Source: Prosthecobacter algae
GTDB lineage: Bacteria > Verrucomicrobiota > Verrucomicrobiia > Verrucomicrobiales > Verrucomicrobiaceae
DNA: 64,000 nt
Reading direction: 5' to 3'
Assembly: GCF_039542385.1 (NCBI RefSeq)
Contig: NZ_BAABIA010000007.1
Span: 124,001-188,000 of the forward strand
Of this stretch, positions 55,396 through 63,357 are shown piece after piece; the stretch's first letter is position 1; each line of letters begins with the position of its first letter. Under the pieces are notes generated by a model. It did not search any database, was not told the origin of the DNA, and saw only the letters and a list, made by a program, of their open reading frames with translations. Position numbers and translations under genes: made by a program.

Positions 55396-56049
55396 TCAAT
55401 TCGCCAGCGTTTCCAGACGCTTCAAGAGGCGGTGAACGCTGGTGGAGTGCCAGCTTTTACCCGTGGGAGTCGGGATTTTGCGAGCGTTCAGGGCATCGGC
55501 AATCCCGCGCACCGTAGTAACGCCTGCGGCTGTCATCTCATCCAGCACGGGCTTCAACATGAGGGCTGTTTCTTTGGCTTTGGCGTGGTTTTCAGCGCCC
55601 AAGATGGCCCCATGCGTGCCGAGCTTCACGCCGCGAGCCTTGGCGCTGGCAAGGGCCGCTTTCGTGCGGGAGGAAATAGCGCGGGCTTCTTCCTCTGCCA
55701 CGGCGGCGAGAATGTGAACCGTGAGGCGGTTGGTAGTCGGATTGTCCACGGCGACAAAATCAGTTTTGGACTCCATCAGACCAGAGATGAAGTGAAGGTT
55801 TCGCGCCAGCCTGTCCAGCTTGGCAATCACGAGCTTGGCCTTTTGCTTTTTGCACGCCGCAAGAGCTGCCGCCAGTTGAGGGCGGTTTTTGCGTTTGCCG
55901 CTCTCTACCTCTGTGAACTCGCCAGCCAGTTCCCAGCGGCCCCCGTTCAGGTAGCTTTTCACGGCTTCGCGCTGGGCATCCAGCCCAAGGCCGCTTTTGC
56001 CCTGCTGGGCTGTCGAAACTCGATAATAGGCGATGAATTTGCCGTCCAT
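55396..56049 (-). CDS. Serine recombinase (resolvase/invertase family)
   Basis: A 217-residue small serine recombinase. The N-terminal catalytic domain has YYRVSTAQQGKSGLGLDAQ with the nucleophilic Ser near 11, and the KLDRLARN arginine motif near residue 80. The C-terminal part (VRGIADALNARKIPTPTGKSWHSTSVHRLLKR) is a Recombinase-type HTH. ATG 56049 is directly preceded by a perfect 11-bp inverted repeat. It may resolve element multimers or flip DNA; no second target site pair was found. Confidence 0.9.
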   Translation of the reverse strand: MDGKFIAYYRVSTAQQGKSGLGLDAQREAVKSYLNGGRWELAGEFTEVESGKRKNRPQLAAALAACKKQKAKLVIAKLDRLARNLHFISGLMESKTDFVAVDNPTTNRLTVHILAAVAEEEARAISSRTKAALASAKARGVKLGTHGAILGAENHAKAKETALMLKPVLDEMTAAGVTTVRGIADALNARKIPTPTGKSWHSTSVHRLLKRLETLAN

Positions 56050-56081
56050 GTTCACACATATACGGTCGTTTATGTGTGAAC
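56050..56081. repeat. Perfect inverted repeat at the recombinase start
   Basis: GTTCACACATA (56050-56060) and TATGTGTGAAC (56071-56081), perfect 11-bp arms around a 10-nt spacer, abutting the ATG at 56049. Candidate operator or recombinase site; as RNA it forms a hairpin over the ribosome-binding region. Confidence 0.75.
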
Positions 56082-56085
56082 ACAA

Positions 56086-56913
56086 TCATGATTTTGCTTC
56101 TTTTCGGGCTTTCCATGTCTCCATGACAAACGAGGCGAGGGTGTGCGCCGCATTCACTGAAAATCGCGCATGACGGGGAGAGATTCGGTAGGCACCCTTT
56201 TCCCTTCCGTGGGCGCTCCCGGCATGGGTTCTAAAGGCGGCAATGCCTTCAACGATGCTGAAAAGGCCAGAAAGAATCCGCTTCAAATCTTGATCGTGTA
56301 GTTGATCCGGTGACAAGCCAATATGCTTGGCTGTCACGCTCCAAAGCGGTGAAAGAGTTTTGCTTGTAGGCCAAGCCAAAGACTCGTCCTCAATGTATGC
56401 TTTGCACAGAGATTCCAACAAACTGCAAGCCGCCGTCACGGCAGCGGGTGGGTCTTGATCCACGGTTTTTAGCGCTCGTTCGACCTCTATTTCGATTTCC
56501 GCGAAGTTGCCCTCTTTGATGTGCTCAATCAGTGTTTTAGAAGAGGCTCCAATTCCAGCCGTGAGAAGCTTGCCGCCCTTGGCGTATGACATGCCATTGT
56601 CTGCCAAGAACTGAATCAGGCGCGTTTTCTCTTTCGCCTTGTCTTCATCTGTGTGGAGATTACGCGTGAAGTCGCACTCCATGAATTCTTCCAAGATTTT
56701 GCCGAGAATGACTACAGCGGCTCCAGGATCACGTTCGCTTTCCTGCAAAAGCCAGCGTGTGATTTCATTCTCACAGTTGGGGTTTCCTTCTGGCGGGTTG
56801 GTCCTCGCGCCCGCCCCACAAAGAAGAGCATGGATTTCACGGTGGCTGTAATAGTAGCGTCCCAAGATGTTGCCAACCACTCGGGCCAGTGCGTGAGAAA
56901 TGCCTTGCTGCAT
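56086..56913 (-). CDS. Abortive-infection family protein (Abi_C)
   Basis: A 275-residue protein whose C-terminal half matches the Abi_C (abortive infection C-terminus) family: DPPAAVTAACSLLESLCKAYIEDE, LSGLFSIVEGIAAFRTHAGSAHGREKGAYRISPRHARFSVNAAHTLASFVMETW, with the AHG/SPRHA core. The N-terminal 120 residues are helical with SSKTLIEHI. Proteins of this family occur in phage-defence and in genomic islands; the mechanism is largely unknown. The recombinase gene follows after 36 nt. Prime candidate for the element's defence cargo. Confidence 0.82.
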   Translation of the reverse strand: MQQGISHALARVVGNILGRYYYSHREIHALLCGAGARTNPPEGNPNCENEITRWLLQESERDPGAAVVILGKILEEFMECDFTRNLHTDEDKAKEKTRLIQFLADNGMSYAKGGKLLTAGIGASSKTLIEHIKEGNFAEIEIEVERALKTVDQDPPAAVTAACSLLESLCKAYIEDESLAWPTSKTLSPLWSVTAKHIGLSPDQLHDQDLKRILSGLFSIVEGIAAFRTHAGSAHGREKGAYRISPRHARFSVNAAHTLASFVMETWKARKEAKS

Positions 56914-57032
56914 GTTCTAAAAAGGGTCGGACCTGATTCTAAACAAGGCCAAGGTATGCGGCCAAAAAGTCGGCGAGTCCTATTTTGTGTTTATTAGCCC
57001 TCGTTTTTTGGCCGGAAAATCGAAGGGGGGTG

Positions 57033-57527
57033 TTAGTTTTTTTTGAAAAAGCTCTCCATAGAGAAGGGCACGGGGTGATCCTCCTGATTCCGGTAGATCA
57101 AGCCGACGAATTGAAGAAACTGCGCCTTGTCCCGCAGAATGCTGTTCACGGTGCGGATGGCTGCCACCTTCGCCATGCCTTCGCTTTCCTCTGCCGCCTT
57201 CATGGCTTTGGCATAGAGCGTTTCCAGCCGTGCAAGATGATCGTTCACCATCTCTTTCTCAGCAGGCCGTTCATAGACGGTGGAGAAGTCGCCTTTGATT
57301 CGCTTGATGCTGCGGGACACCCAAGCAGGGTCTTTGCCCATCGTGCGGGCAATGTCTGCGGCACTGCTGCCCTGCATCATCAAATCCCACAAACGGCAGA
57401 GGTCCACACGGGCCTGATAGGCACGCGGAGACAGTCCACGCGGACGCTGCCCCGGACTCATTGCAGACAGGCCGCGACGTGGTGAAATCGTGCCGCCATT
57501 TGCGCCATTTTGATTATTCGCGCTCAT
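57033..57527 (-). CDS. Small HTH-type protein of the element
   Basis: A 164-residue protein. The segment MMQGSSAADIARTMGKDPAWVSRSIKRIK (about 47-75) is a convincing helix-turn-helix, and the C-terminal half is helical with a conserved-looking AAIRTVNSILRDKAQFLQF. This arrangement occurs in phage small terminase-type and in transcription regulator proteins; neither can be confirmed. ATG 57527 is preferred over the in-frame start at 57632, whose N-terminus is low-complexity. The octamer repeats upstream make autoregulation likely. Confidence 0.55.
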   Translation of the reverse strand: MSANNQNGANGGTISPRRGLSAMSPGQRPRGLSPRAYQARVDLCRLWDLMMQGSSAADIARTMGKDPAWVSRSIKRIKGDFSTVYERPAEKEMVNDHLARLETLYAKAMKAAEESEGMAKVAAIRTVNSILRDKAQFLQFVGLIYRNQEDHPVPFSMESFFKKN

Positions 57528-57535
57528 ACCCTTTT

Positions 57536-57672
57536 TCTTGATCGAAACGAGCCTAACAATAGGCTTGAAGCGTTGAAAAATCAACGATTCGCCGCATTGA
57601 TTGAGATGATTTTTGATGATCGAAAACAGCATTGCGCGGGTTTCATTTCGTCCCGCTATGCTTCGATCAAGA
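57536..57672. promoter_or_regulatory. Repeated TGATCGAA octamer upstream of the HTH gene
   Basis: TGATCGAA at 57539-57546 and 57617-57624 and its complement TTCGATCA at 57662-57669, the first and last extending to an 11-bp inverted pair (TCTTGATCGAA / TTCGATCAAGA). Candidate operator for the HTH protein. Confidence 0.5.
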
Positions 57673-57682
57673 AGGGCTTTTT

Positions 57683-58561
57683 TTACTGCTCCAAAACGTT
57701 CACCACTTGGAAGGTTGGAAGCATCTTCACGAGTCCATTTTGCAGGATGAACTTTCGCCGGCCTCGATAGATCAACGCGCCCAAATTCAGCGGATCATCT
57801 TCATGGTATCCGTCCTTTGTGAGCTGCTGATACAGCTTGTTTGGATCATCGTAGCCAGCTTCAAAGGCAACCTCGCGCACAACGGCAAACGTGAAGTGTT
57901 CGCGCACAGTCAAGACACCCCTGTAAATCAAGCTGTTCTCTGTGACTGAAACCAGGTCACAGGGGTTGCTGTCCATTCCCAAAGCGGCGGGCATCACGAG
58001 ACACTGTTTCACCGCATCATCGGCAACGTCTCCGTGATAGAGCGCCGCCACGATATGAATCAGGCTCTTCACTTCAACGCCCGCAATCTCGTTGGTAATG
58101 GAACTGTTGAGCACATACGGGAAATCAGCCTTCCGAACGCTTTTGGATGGCTTGGCTTTGCTCGCTGCTTCTGCTGCGGTGCCGTTGTTTGCCACGGTGG
58201 CCGCTGGATGATTGAGCGGCAGCAAATCGCCTTCCATGATCCAGAACCGGCCCGCCTTGAGCTTTCCGCTTCCCTCCATCGCCTCCACCATCACAGCGTC
58301 CATCGGCCCGCCTCTTTGTAGCACGCGAACTTTTACATTGCTTCCGGCAGTCCAGACCTTGCCCGCGTTGTCCAGGCGCTCCAAGGCTCGCGTTCCGGCC
58401 TCGCCTCCCTTGTCTGACTCTGCTTCTATGATCTTGAGCGTTTCCGTGTCTGCATAGAGCACGGCCTCTTTGAGAATGACGCCATTGGCTTTCGGGGCAG
58501 TGCTTTCCGCCGCGTGAGAGGCTATCGAATGGAGGGCGAGAAACAGGAGCAAGCGTTTCAT
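57683..58561 (-). CDS. Exported protein of unknown function within the element
   Basis: A 292-residue protein with signal peptide (MKRLLLFLALHSIASHA). Mixed alpha/beta sequence with no recognised domain; an Ala/Lys-rich stretch lies near 125-140, and segments such as GVILKEAVLYADTETLKII and GRRKFILQNGLVKMLPTFQ look structured. Not a phage capsid protein by any visible feature. It starts 7 nt after the GYF gene, so the two are co-transcribed and probably act together at the envelope. Confidence 0.65.
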   Translation of the reverse strand: MKRLLLFLALHSIASHAAESTAPKANGVILKEAVLYADTETLKIIEAESDKGGEAGTRALERLDNAGKVWTAGSNVKVRVLQRGGPMDAVMVEAMEGSGKLKAGRFWIMEGDLLPLNHPAATVANNGTAAEAASKAKPSKSVRKADFPYVLNSSITNEIAGVEVKSLIHIVAALYHGDVADDAVKQCLVMPAALGMDSNPCDLVSVTENSLIYRGVLTVREHFTFAVVREVAFEAGYDDPNKLYQQLTKDGYHEDDPLNLGALIYRGRRKFILQNGLVKMLPTFQVVNVLEQ

Positions 58562-58568
58562 GGGCGGT

Positions 58569-59330
58569 TCACTTGGCGTTCAGAGTTTCAAGCGCTTTCA
58601 AACTCTCTGCGATGGCCTCCTTGTCCGTGCGGATCATCGGTGTTTCGGCCCCATCGCTTGCCAGATACTTGAGCCAAAGCCCTTCGATGAAAACGGCGGC
58701 TCTGTGCGAATAGGCAAAGTCTGCGGCTGCCTCCTGCTGAATCTGCTTCACGCGAGCCATCGCGCTTTCACGGAAGGCTTTCAATTCCCGCCCGGCTTTC
58801 GCCGCTCCCTCCATGTCGTTCGTGTCCTTTCGCATTGCCAGGGCAGGCCGCAAGGCTTCAAGCTGCCGATAGATGCTCAAAAGCTCTTTCCGGTATGCCT
58901 CCTTTTGAGCCTCTGACAGTCCGCCAGACGTGGCCGCTGGTGCTGTGGCGTCTTTGCCCTGCGCTGGCGTTTCTGGCTTGTCTGCGGGCCTTATGGCTGG
59001 CACTGCCGCCGTCTCCTTCTCCGGGGCTGGGCAAAGAATGGCAATGGCACCCAAGATCACAAGCAAGCTCAAGCAGCCCATGCCAGCCGCTTTCCGTGCG
59101 GGTGAAACTTCCGACTTCTTGGCAGGCTGCGAAATGCAAAGCGAAGCGAGAACGTCACCAATAGGCCGCCAGTCTTGACCACCTTCTGCAACGATTTGCA
59201 CCTCTGGCCCAAGCTGGCCCGATTGTTTGAGGCGTTGAAGCTCCGAGAAAGAAATAGGCCCGATGGCTTGCCCGTTGTGAGCATAAAACCAATTCTGGCT
59301 CTCCTGTGAAAATGCGGCTGTCTGTGTCAT
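58569..59330 (-). CDS. GYF-domain membrane protein
   Basis: A 253-residue protein. A GYF_2-type domain (about 12-60: WFYAHNGQAIGPISFSELQRL, DWRPIGDVLAS) is followed by one membrane helix (MGCLSLLVILGAIAILC, about 82-100), a Pro/Ala/Glu linker and a helical extracytoplasmic C-terminus (about 135-250). GYF domains bind proline-rich peptides. Placed between the integrase and the secreted protein; the host's proline-rich single-pass proteins in this window would be interesting partners, but that is speculation. Start at 59330 favoured over 59372. Confidence 0.75.
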   Translation of the reverse strand: MTQTAAFSQESQNWFYAHNGQAIGPISFSELQRLKQSGQLGPEVQIVAEGGQDWRPIGDVLASLCISQPAKKSEVSPARKAAGMGCLSLLVILGAIAILCPAPEKETAAVPAIRPADKPETPAQGKDATAPAATSGGLSEAQKEAYRKELLSIYRQLEALRPALAMRKDTNDMEGAAKAGRELKAFRESAMARVKQIQQEAAADFAYSHRAAVFIEGLWLKYLASDGAETPMIRTDKEAIAESLKALETLNAK

Positions 59331-59353
59331 GGCGGGAATCGTTCGGGATTCCC

Positions 59354-59375
59354 CCTTTGGCACGAGCGCCAAAGG
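59354..59375. repeat. Perfect hairpin before the GYF gene
   Basis: CCTTTGGC-ACGAGC-GCCAAAGG, 8-bp arms, 24 nt upstream of the GYF gene start on its transcript side. Possible leader hairpin or terminator. Confidence 0.6.
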
Positions 59376-59397
59376 TGGCCGGAGAGTTTAGAAACCG

Positions 59398-59515
59398 CCG
59401 TTAGACAGTCACGACGGCCTTTAAGCCGTGAGGCTCTGGACATACGCCGCCGCCTCCCGGCCATTGTGCATGGTCGTGAAGCGGCGTGTTTGCGGCACAC
59501 GCCCGCCGCTAACGG
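59398..59515. other. Strongly folded 118-nt segment between integrase and GYF genes
   Basis: Outer arms CCGTTAG / CTAACGG (59398-59404 / 59509-59515) enclose a hairpin ACGGC-CTTTAA-GCCGT and a larger stem ACGCCGC / GCGGCGT that itself holds GGCCAT-TGTGC-ATGGTC. Could be an origin, an integrase/Rep binding structure or a small RNA; no known RNA family recognised. Confidence 0.5.
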
Positions 59516-59594
59516 TCGGGATTCTAAAGCCCCGGTTCAGGTCTCCCCGAACACTTCAATTCTTGAGCACATCCGTTTCCGAGTAAAGGCGGAA

Positions 59595-61427
59595 TCACAC
59601 TCTTTCCGGCAGCTTTGCCCGCACGGTGGCCTTGATGCGGGGGCGTGGCAGGTGAGAGAGGTTCAGCCCCTCGTATTTCACGCGTTCAAGGTGACGTGCC
59701 AGATAGGGCAGCAAGCGCCCGCCATAGGACGTTTCAGCGCTGCTCTTGTCTGTCCAGCCTCCAAGCCTCCGCAACGCATCCTGTGGAATTTCCGCCTCGC
59801 GCATTGCATCGGTGAACGTGTGCCGGAGAGAGTGGAAGCACTGGCTGCGACCCTGTTTCACGCCCACATCCCACAAGTAGCGATTGAAGCGCTTCGAGTA
59901 GTTGTGAGAGCGGTTTCCATACGTCTTGCCGCGTGTGGCATCCGGGAAAAGCTCTGTGGCCTCTGATTGCCTGACAGACTCCACATAGCGAAGGAATCCC
60001 AGGCGCTCCAGTTCCGGGTGAATAGGAATGGTGCGAACGCTCTGTTTTGTCTTCAATGACTGCTCTTCACCTTCACGAATCCGAATGCACTTCACGCCGT
60101 CTGCTTCCGTGATGTCAGAGGGCAGAAGTTGCAAGATTTCCTCCATGCGCATTCCCTCAAAGAGAGCAATCAAAGGCGACCAATACTCATGCGGGCGCAA
60201 AGGATGGTTCACCGTGAAAGCCGCGTCTGGCTGGTTGGCAAATCGTTGATAAACCTCGCCTGCAAAGATGCGGTTCAATTCGTCTGCGGAAAATGACTTT
60301 TCCCCTTCGGTCTTTGCTTCGCCTTCCAGGGCGAGGCCATCCGCTGGGCTTTGCGCAAGAAGCAGTTCCTTCACGGCAAACCTGAACAGGCCGGAAATCA
60401 TCGTCATGCGCTTGTTGAAAGTAGCCCTCGCCATCGGCTCCTTGCCTTCACGTTTCGCCTGCGCCACGGATTCCCGCAACGTCTTTCCAGGGTAGAGCGT
60501 GCCAGCGTGCGCGGGAAGCTGCATGTAAAGCTCCTGAATCTCCCGCATCTGCTCGCGAGTGATGGCCGCTATCGGCGTTTCTGTCCCCAACATTTCGCGG
60601 AGCACGCCACACACCAGGGCAAATTCGTCCCGTGTCTTTGGCTTCAAATCGTTGCGCTTTGGGTCTTTGCTGAATCGTTCAATCAGGGAATCCAGCGAGA
60701 CGGAAGAAGCGGCTTTTGCGGCATCCTTGACCATCGGCGCAAGCCTCAAAGCCAGGTGCTCCATAGCGGGAGGCTGGCCCGTGCGGAGAAATGCGACTGC
60801 GAGCCTTCGCACGGCAAGAGTGCCCTCTAAAATCAGGCTCCCGAACTCCGCGTAGGCATCCCATGCCGAATGCGAGCGGCGAAGTGTCATGTAGCCGCCT
60901 GCATCTTCGATGATCTGCCGCCGTAGTGCTGCCAAGCGTTGTTCTTGGAACACTTCGCCGGAAATCAGGGCTTCAATCTCCGTTTCCAGCTTCTCCGCCT
61001 CCTGCTGGCGTTCTGTGCCATTCATCAGCGCGGGGCGCTTTTGGTATTTGTCCAGCCATGCTTGCCACTCGCCAGCAAACCAGCGGTGCGCCAGCGTCAC
61101 CAGTTCAGCGCGTGAGAACTGCTCTACGGGCCGCCGCTTCAAACTGTCCTTTGCGCCCGGATTCTCGCGCTGGCTTTCGGTGAAAACGTTTTCATCGCCT
61201 GCCGCCTTCTTTCGCTGCTTCGCTTCTTCAAGCAGGCGCTCTGATTCCATCCATAGGCCGTGGTGCGCCTTCCGCGCATCCGGCAGCTTGTCTGTCTTGA
61301 GGGAAATCACGAACTCACGCCGGTTCCCAAAGTTTACGAAGTCCCGCAAGTCCTTTGGAATGGGACGGCGGAAATACCAGACGCCATTTTCAGGGCGCTT
61401 TTGGAGATACATTTTCGAGGGCTTCAT
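59595..61427 (-). CDS. Tyrosine recombinase (integrase) of the element
   Basis: A 610-residue site-specific recombinase. The N-terminal DUF6538-like region (YLQKRPENGVWYFRRPIPKDLR) is followed by a core-binding SAM-like domain and the catalytic domain with Arg near 427 in EGMRMEEILQL, the HSLRHTF box near 532-538 and nucleophile Tyr near 568 in SAETSYGG. It starts about 100 nt from the tRNA-Glu end it presumably recognises, the classic location for a tRNA-targeting integrase. Longer than the phage lambda type because of the N-terminal extension. Confidence 0.92.
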   Translation of the reverse strand: MKPSKMYLQKRPENGVWYFRRPIPKDLRDFVNFGNRREFVISLKTDKLPDARKAHHGLWMESERLLEEAKQRKKAAGDENVFTESQRENPGAKDSLKRRPVEQFSRAELVTLAHRWFAGEWQAWLDKYQKRPALMNGTERQQEAEKLETEIEALISGEVFQEQRLAALRRQIIEDAGGYMTLRRSHSAWDAYAEFGSLILEGTLAVRRLAVAFLRTGQPPAMEHLALRLAPMVKDAAKAASSVSLDSLIERFSKDPKRNDLKPKTRDEFALVCGVLREMLGTETPIAAITREQMREIQELYMQLPAHAGTLYPGKTLRESVAQAKREGKEPMARATFNKRMTMISGLFRFAVKELLLAQSPADGLALEGEAKTEGEKSFSADELNRIFAGEVYQRFANQPDAAFTVNHPLRPHEYWSPLIALFEGMRMEEILQLLPSDITEADGVKCIRIREGEEQSLKTKQSVRTIPIHPELERLGFLRYVESVRQSEATELFPDATRGKTYGNRSHNYSKRFNRYLWDVGVKQGRSQCFHSLRHTFTDAMREAEIPQDALRRLGGWTDKSSAETSYGGRLLPYLARHLERVKYEGLNLSHLPRPRIKATVRAKLPERV

Positions 61428-61437
61428 TTTGCCCTAT

Positions 61438-61457
61438 CGTTACAGCGCGTCGTTACA
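61438..61457. repeat. Two CGTTACA motifs at the right end
   Basis: CGTTACA at 61438-61444 and 61451-61457 in direct repeat with 6 nt between. The left end holds TGTAACG at 53655-53661 and the related TGTTACA at 53683-53689. Candidate integrase arm sites. Confidence 0.55.
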
Positions 61458-61470
61458 TTCGGGAAGCGCT

Positions 61471-61491
61471 AAGCCTTGAGCATCAAGGCTT
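61471..61491. repeat. Right terminal palindrome of the element
   Basis: AAGCCTTGA-GCA-TCAAGGCTT, perfect 9-bp arms, 28 nt inside attR and mirroring the left palindrome. A second palindrome, CTCAAGCC-TTT-GGCTTGAG, directly abuts attR at 61501-61519. Confidence 0.75.
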
Positions 61492-61519
61492 CCGTTGATT
61501 CTCAAGCCTTTGGCTTGAG

Positions 61520-61538
61520 AGTGGCGACCCCTACGAGA
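61520..61538. repeat. attR: direct repeat within tRNA-Glu
   Basis: Identical to attL. Fourteen bases coincide with the 3' end of the tRNA (61525-61538); the tRNA gene stays intact after insertion. Confidence 0.88.
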
Positions 61539-61596
61539 ATCGAACTCGTGTCGCATCCGTGAAAGGGATGTGTCCTAACCGCTAGACGAAGGGGTC
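61525..61596 (-). tRNA. tRNA-Glu (TTC)
   Basis: Folds to a cloverleaf on the minus strand: acceptor GACCCCT / AGGGGTC, D arm GTC..GAC, anticodon arm CATCC-CTTTCAC-GGATG with anticodon TTC, T loop TTCGATT, discriminator G. No encoded CCA. Its 3' end is the attachment site of the element. Confidence 0.95.
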
Positions 61597-61617
61597 ATGC
61601 TCAGTTTGAGCGGGCCG

Positions 61618-61647
61618 ATATAATGCGCGGGCCGATCATCGGCGCAA
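61618..61647 (-). promoter_or_regulatory. Candidate tRNA-Glu promoter
   Basis: Minus-strand TTGCGC (61647-61642) and TTATAT (61623-61618) with an 18-nt spacer, just upstream of the mature tRNA start at 61596. By eye only. Confidence 0.4.
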
Positions 61648-61853
61648 GTGGTTTTTGTCGTTTTTTGGAAATCTTTTTTGGCGGTGTCGGATAAACCCGA
61701 GAAGACCTCGACAGCAGGCCATCATCCACAGCTTGATTGCTTGGATGCAAAGGAATCCGTTCGCCGCTCATGTCCGGGCATAGGCATCCCCTTTCGTGGT
61801 TCATCACGATCTGATGTTTTAAAGGATCCGGCTTGGGACCGGAAGGTGCGAGA

Positions 61854-63266
61854 CTAACCGCCCAGGCGGAAGCCTTTGCCAAACTTGCTCTTCGGCAGCT
61901 TGCCACCAGGCATCATGCCTTTCGGCATCTGAGGCATGCCGCCAGGGCCGCCACCGCCAAAGAGACCACTGGCCATCTGGGCCATGGCGCTCTTGTTCTT
62001 CATCAGGCCTCGCATCATCTCGAACTGCTTGAGGAGCTGATTGATCTCCACCACGGGCCGGCCACAGCCTTTGGCGATGCGCTTGCGGCGGCTGCCATTG
62101 ATGATGTCGGGCTTGGAACGTTCCTTGGGCGTCATGGAAAGGATGATCGCCTCCACATGCTTCATGCGCTTGTCATCCACACCGGGCATGCCCTTCAGCT
62201 TGTTCATGCCTGGAATCATGCCGAGCAGGCCCTCAAGAGGCCCCAGCTTTTTCATGAAGCGGAGCTGGCCGAGGAAGTCATTGAAGTCGAATTTGTTCTC
62301 CTCCAGACGACGCATCATTTTCATGGCGTCCTTTTCGTCAATCTCCTGCGCGGCCTTCTCCACCAAGGAGACGACATCGCCCATGCCGAGAATGCGCTGG
62401 GCCATGCGGTCCGGGTGGAAGACTTCGAGCTGATCCACCTTTTCACCGACACCGATGAACTTGACCGGGCATCCCGTGACCTGGCGCATGGAAAGCAGCG
62501 CACCGCCACGGGCATCGCCGTCCAGCTTGGTCATGATGAGGCCGGTGATGGTCACCGTCTCATGGAATTTTGAGGCGACAGCGACTGCCTGCTGCCCCGT
62601 AGCCGCATCGGCCACCAGCAGAGTTTCATTCGGCTGCACCAGGTCACGAACCTTTTTGAGCTCGCTCAGCAAAGCATCATCCACTTCTTGGCGACCCGCA
62701 GTATCGAAAATGGCAACACCACTGCCCTGCTGATCCAGCCAGGCCAAAGCGGCACGGGTGGCGCGAACGACATCCGTCTCACCAGCGGCTGGCACGCAAA
62801 CAGGCACGCCGAGCTGCTGGCCGAGAACCTGGAGCTGGGTCACCGCAGCCGGACGGTAAAGGTCGAGGGCGATGAGCAACGGGCGTTTGCCCTGCTTTTT
62901 CAACCAATTGGCCAATTTGGCGGAGGTGGTGGTCTTCCCTGCCCCGTTCAAACCGACCATCAGGATGCGCTGCGGTGGACCCAGATCCAGTTCGGACGCT
63001 CCACCGCCGAGGATTTTCTCCAACTCGTCGTGGAAGATTTTAACGATCTGCTGCCCAGGCGTCACGGTCTTGAGCACCTCTTCCCCCAGAGCCCGCGTTT
63101 TGACGGCCTCAACCAGGTCCTTGGTGACCTTGAAATCCACATCCGCTTCCAGCAAGGCGAGACGGATCTCCCGCATCGCATCGGAGACGTTGGATTCGCT
63201 GATCTTGCCCAGACCGCGCAGCTTGCGGAAGGCATCTTCGAGTTTGTCAGTGAGGGCAGAAAACAT
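61854..63266 (-). CDS. ffh: Signal recognition particle GTPase
   Basis: A 470-residue SRP54-type protein (ATG 63266; an in-frame ATG at 63287 is possible). The N domain begins FSALTDKLEDAFRKLRGLGK. The GTPase has G1 GLNGAGKTT, DTAGRQEVDDALL, and TKLDGDARGG. The M domain is methionine-rich (MKMMRRLEENKFDFNDFL ... MIPGMNKLKG) with the RNA-binding RRKRIAKGCGRPV and a Gly/Met/Pro-rich C-terminus. It binds signal sequences and SRP RNA to target nascent membrane proteins. Lies outside the element. Confidence 0.96.
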   Translation of the reverse strand: MFSALTDKLEDAFRKLRGLGKISESNVSDAMREIRLALLEADVDFKVTKDLVEAVKTRALGEEVLKTVTPGQQIVKIFHDELEKILGGGASELDLGPPQRILMVGLNGAGKTTTSAKLANWLKKQGKRPLLIALDLYRPAAVTQLQVLGQQLGVPVCVPAAGETDVVRATRAALAWLDQQGSGVAIFDTAGRQEVDDALLSELKKVRDLVQPNETLLVADAATGQQAVAVASKFHETVTITGLIMTKLDGDARGGALLSMRQVTGCPVKFIGVGEKVDQLEVFHPDRMAQRILGMGDVVSLVEKAAQEIDEKDAMKMMRRLEENKFDFNDFLGQLRFMKKLGPLEGLLGMIPGMNKLKGMPGVDDKRMKHVEAIILSMTPKERSKPDIINGSRRKRIAKGCGRPVVEINQLLKQFEMMRGLMKNKSAMAQMASGLFGGGGPGGMPQMPKGMMPGGKLPKSKFGKGFRLGG

Positions 63267-63357
63267 GGAAAGAGAAGCTTTATTCATCGGTGCTTCTGGC
63301 CTGCGTCGCAAGCAGGGATTCCAGGACAGCCGCAGGCTATCCATGCCTGCCTGTGGC

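Larger units (their letters stand above)
53588..61538 (-). mobile_element. tRNA-Glu-integrated element of about 7.9 kb
   Basis: Bounded by identical 19-bp repeats, one inside the tRNA-Glu gene. It encodes a tyrosine integrase next to the tRNA, GYF and secreted proteins, an HTH protein, an Abi_C protein, a serine recombinase and a Rep-like protein, all on the minus strand. Both termini carry palindromes of the form AAGCCTTGA-N3-TCAAGGNTT and CGTTACA/TGTAACG motifs in mirrored order. No structural phage genes and no conjugation genes are present, so it resembles a satellite or small integrative island. Confidence 0.85.

Noticed and set aside
59396..59520. Integron attC-like site
   Set aside because: GTTAGAC and CTAAC are present but in the wrong order for attC core sites, and no integron integrase occurs in the window.
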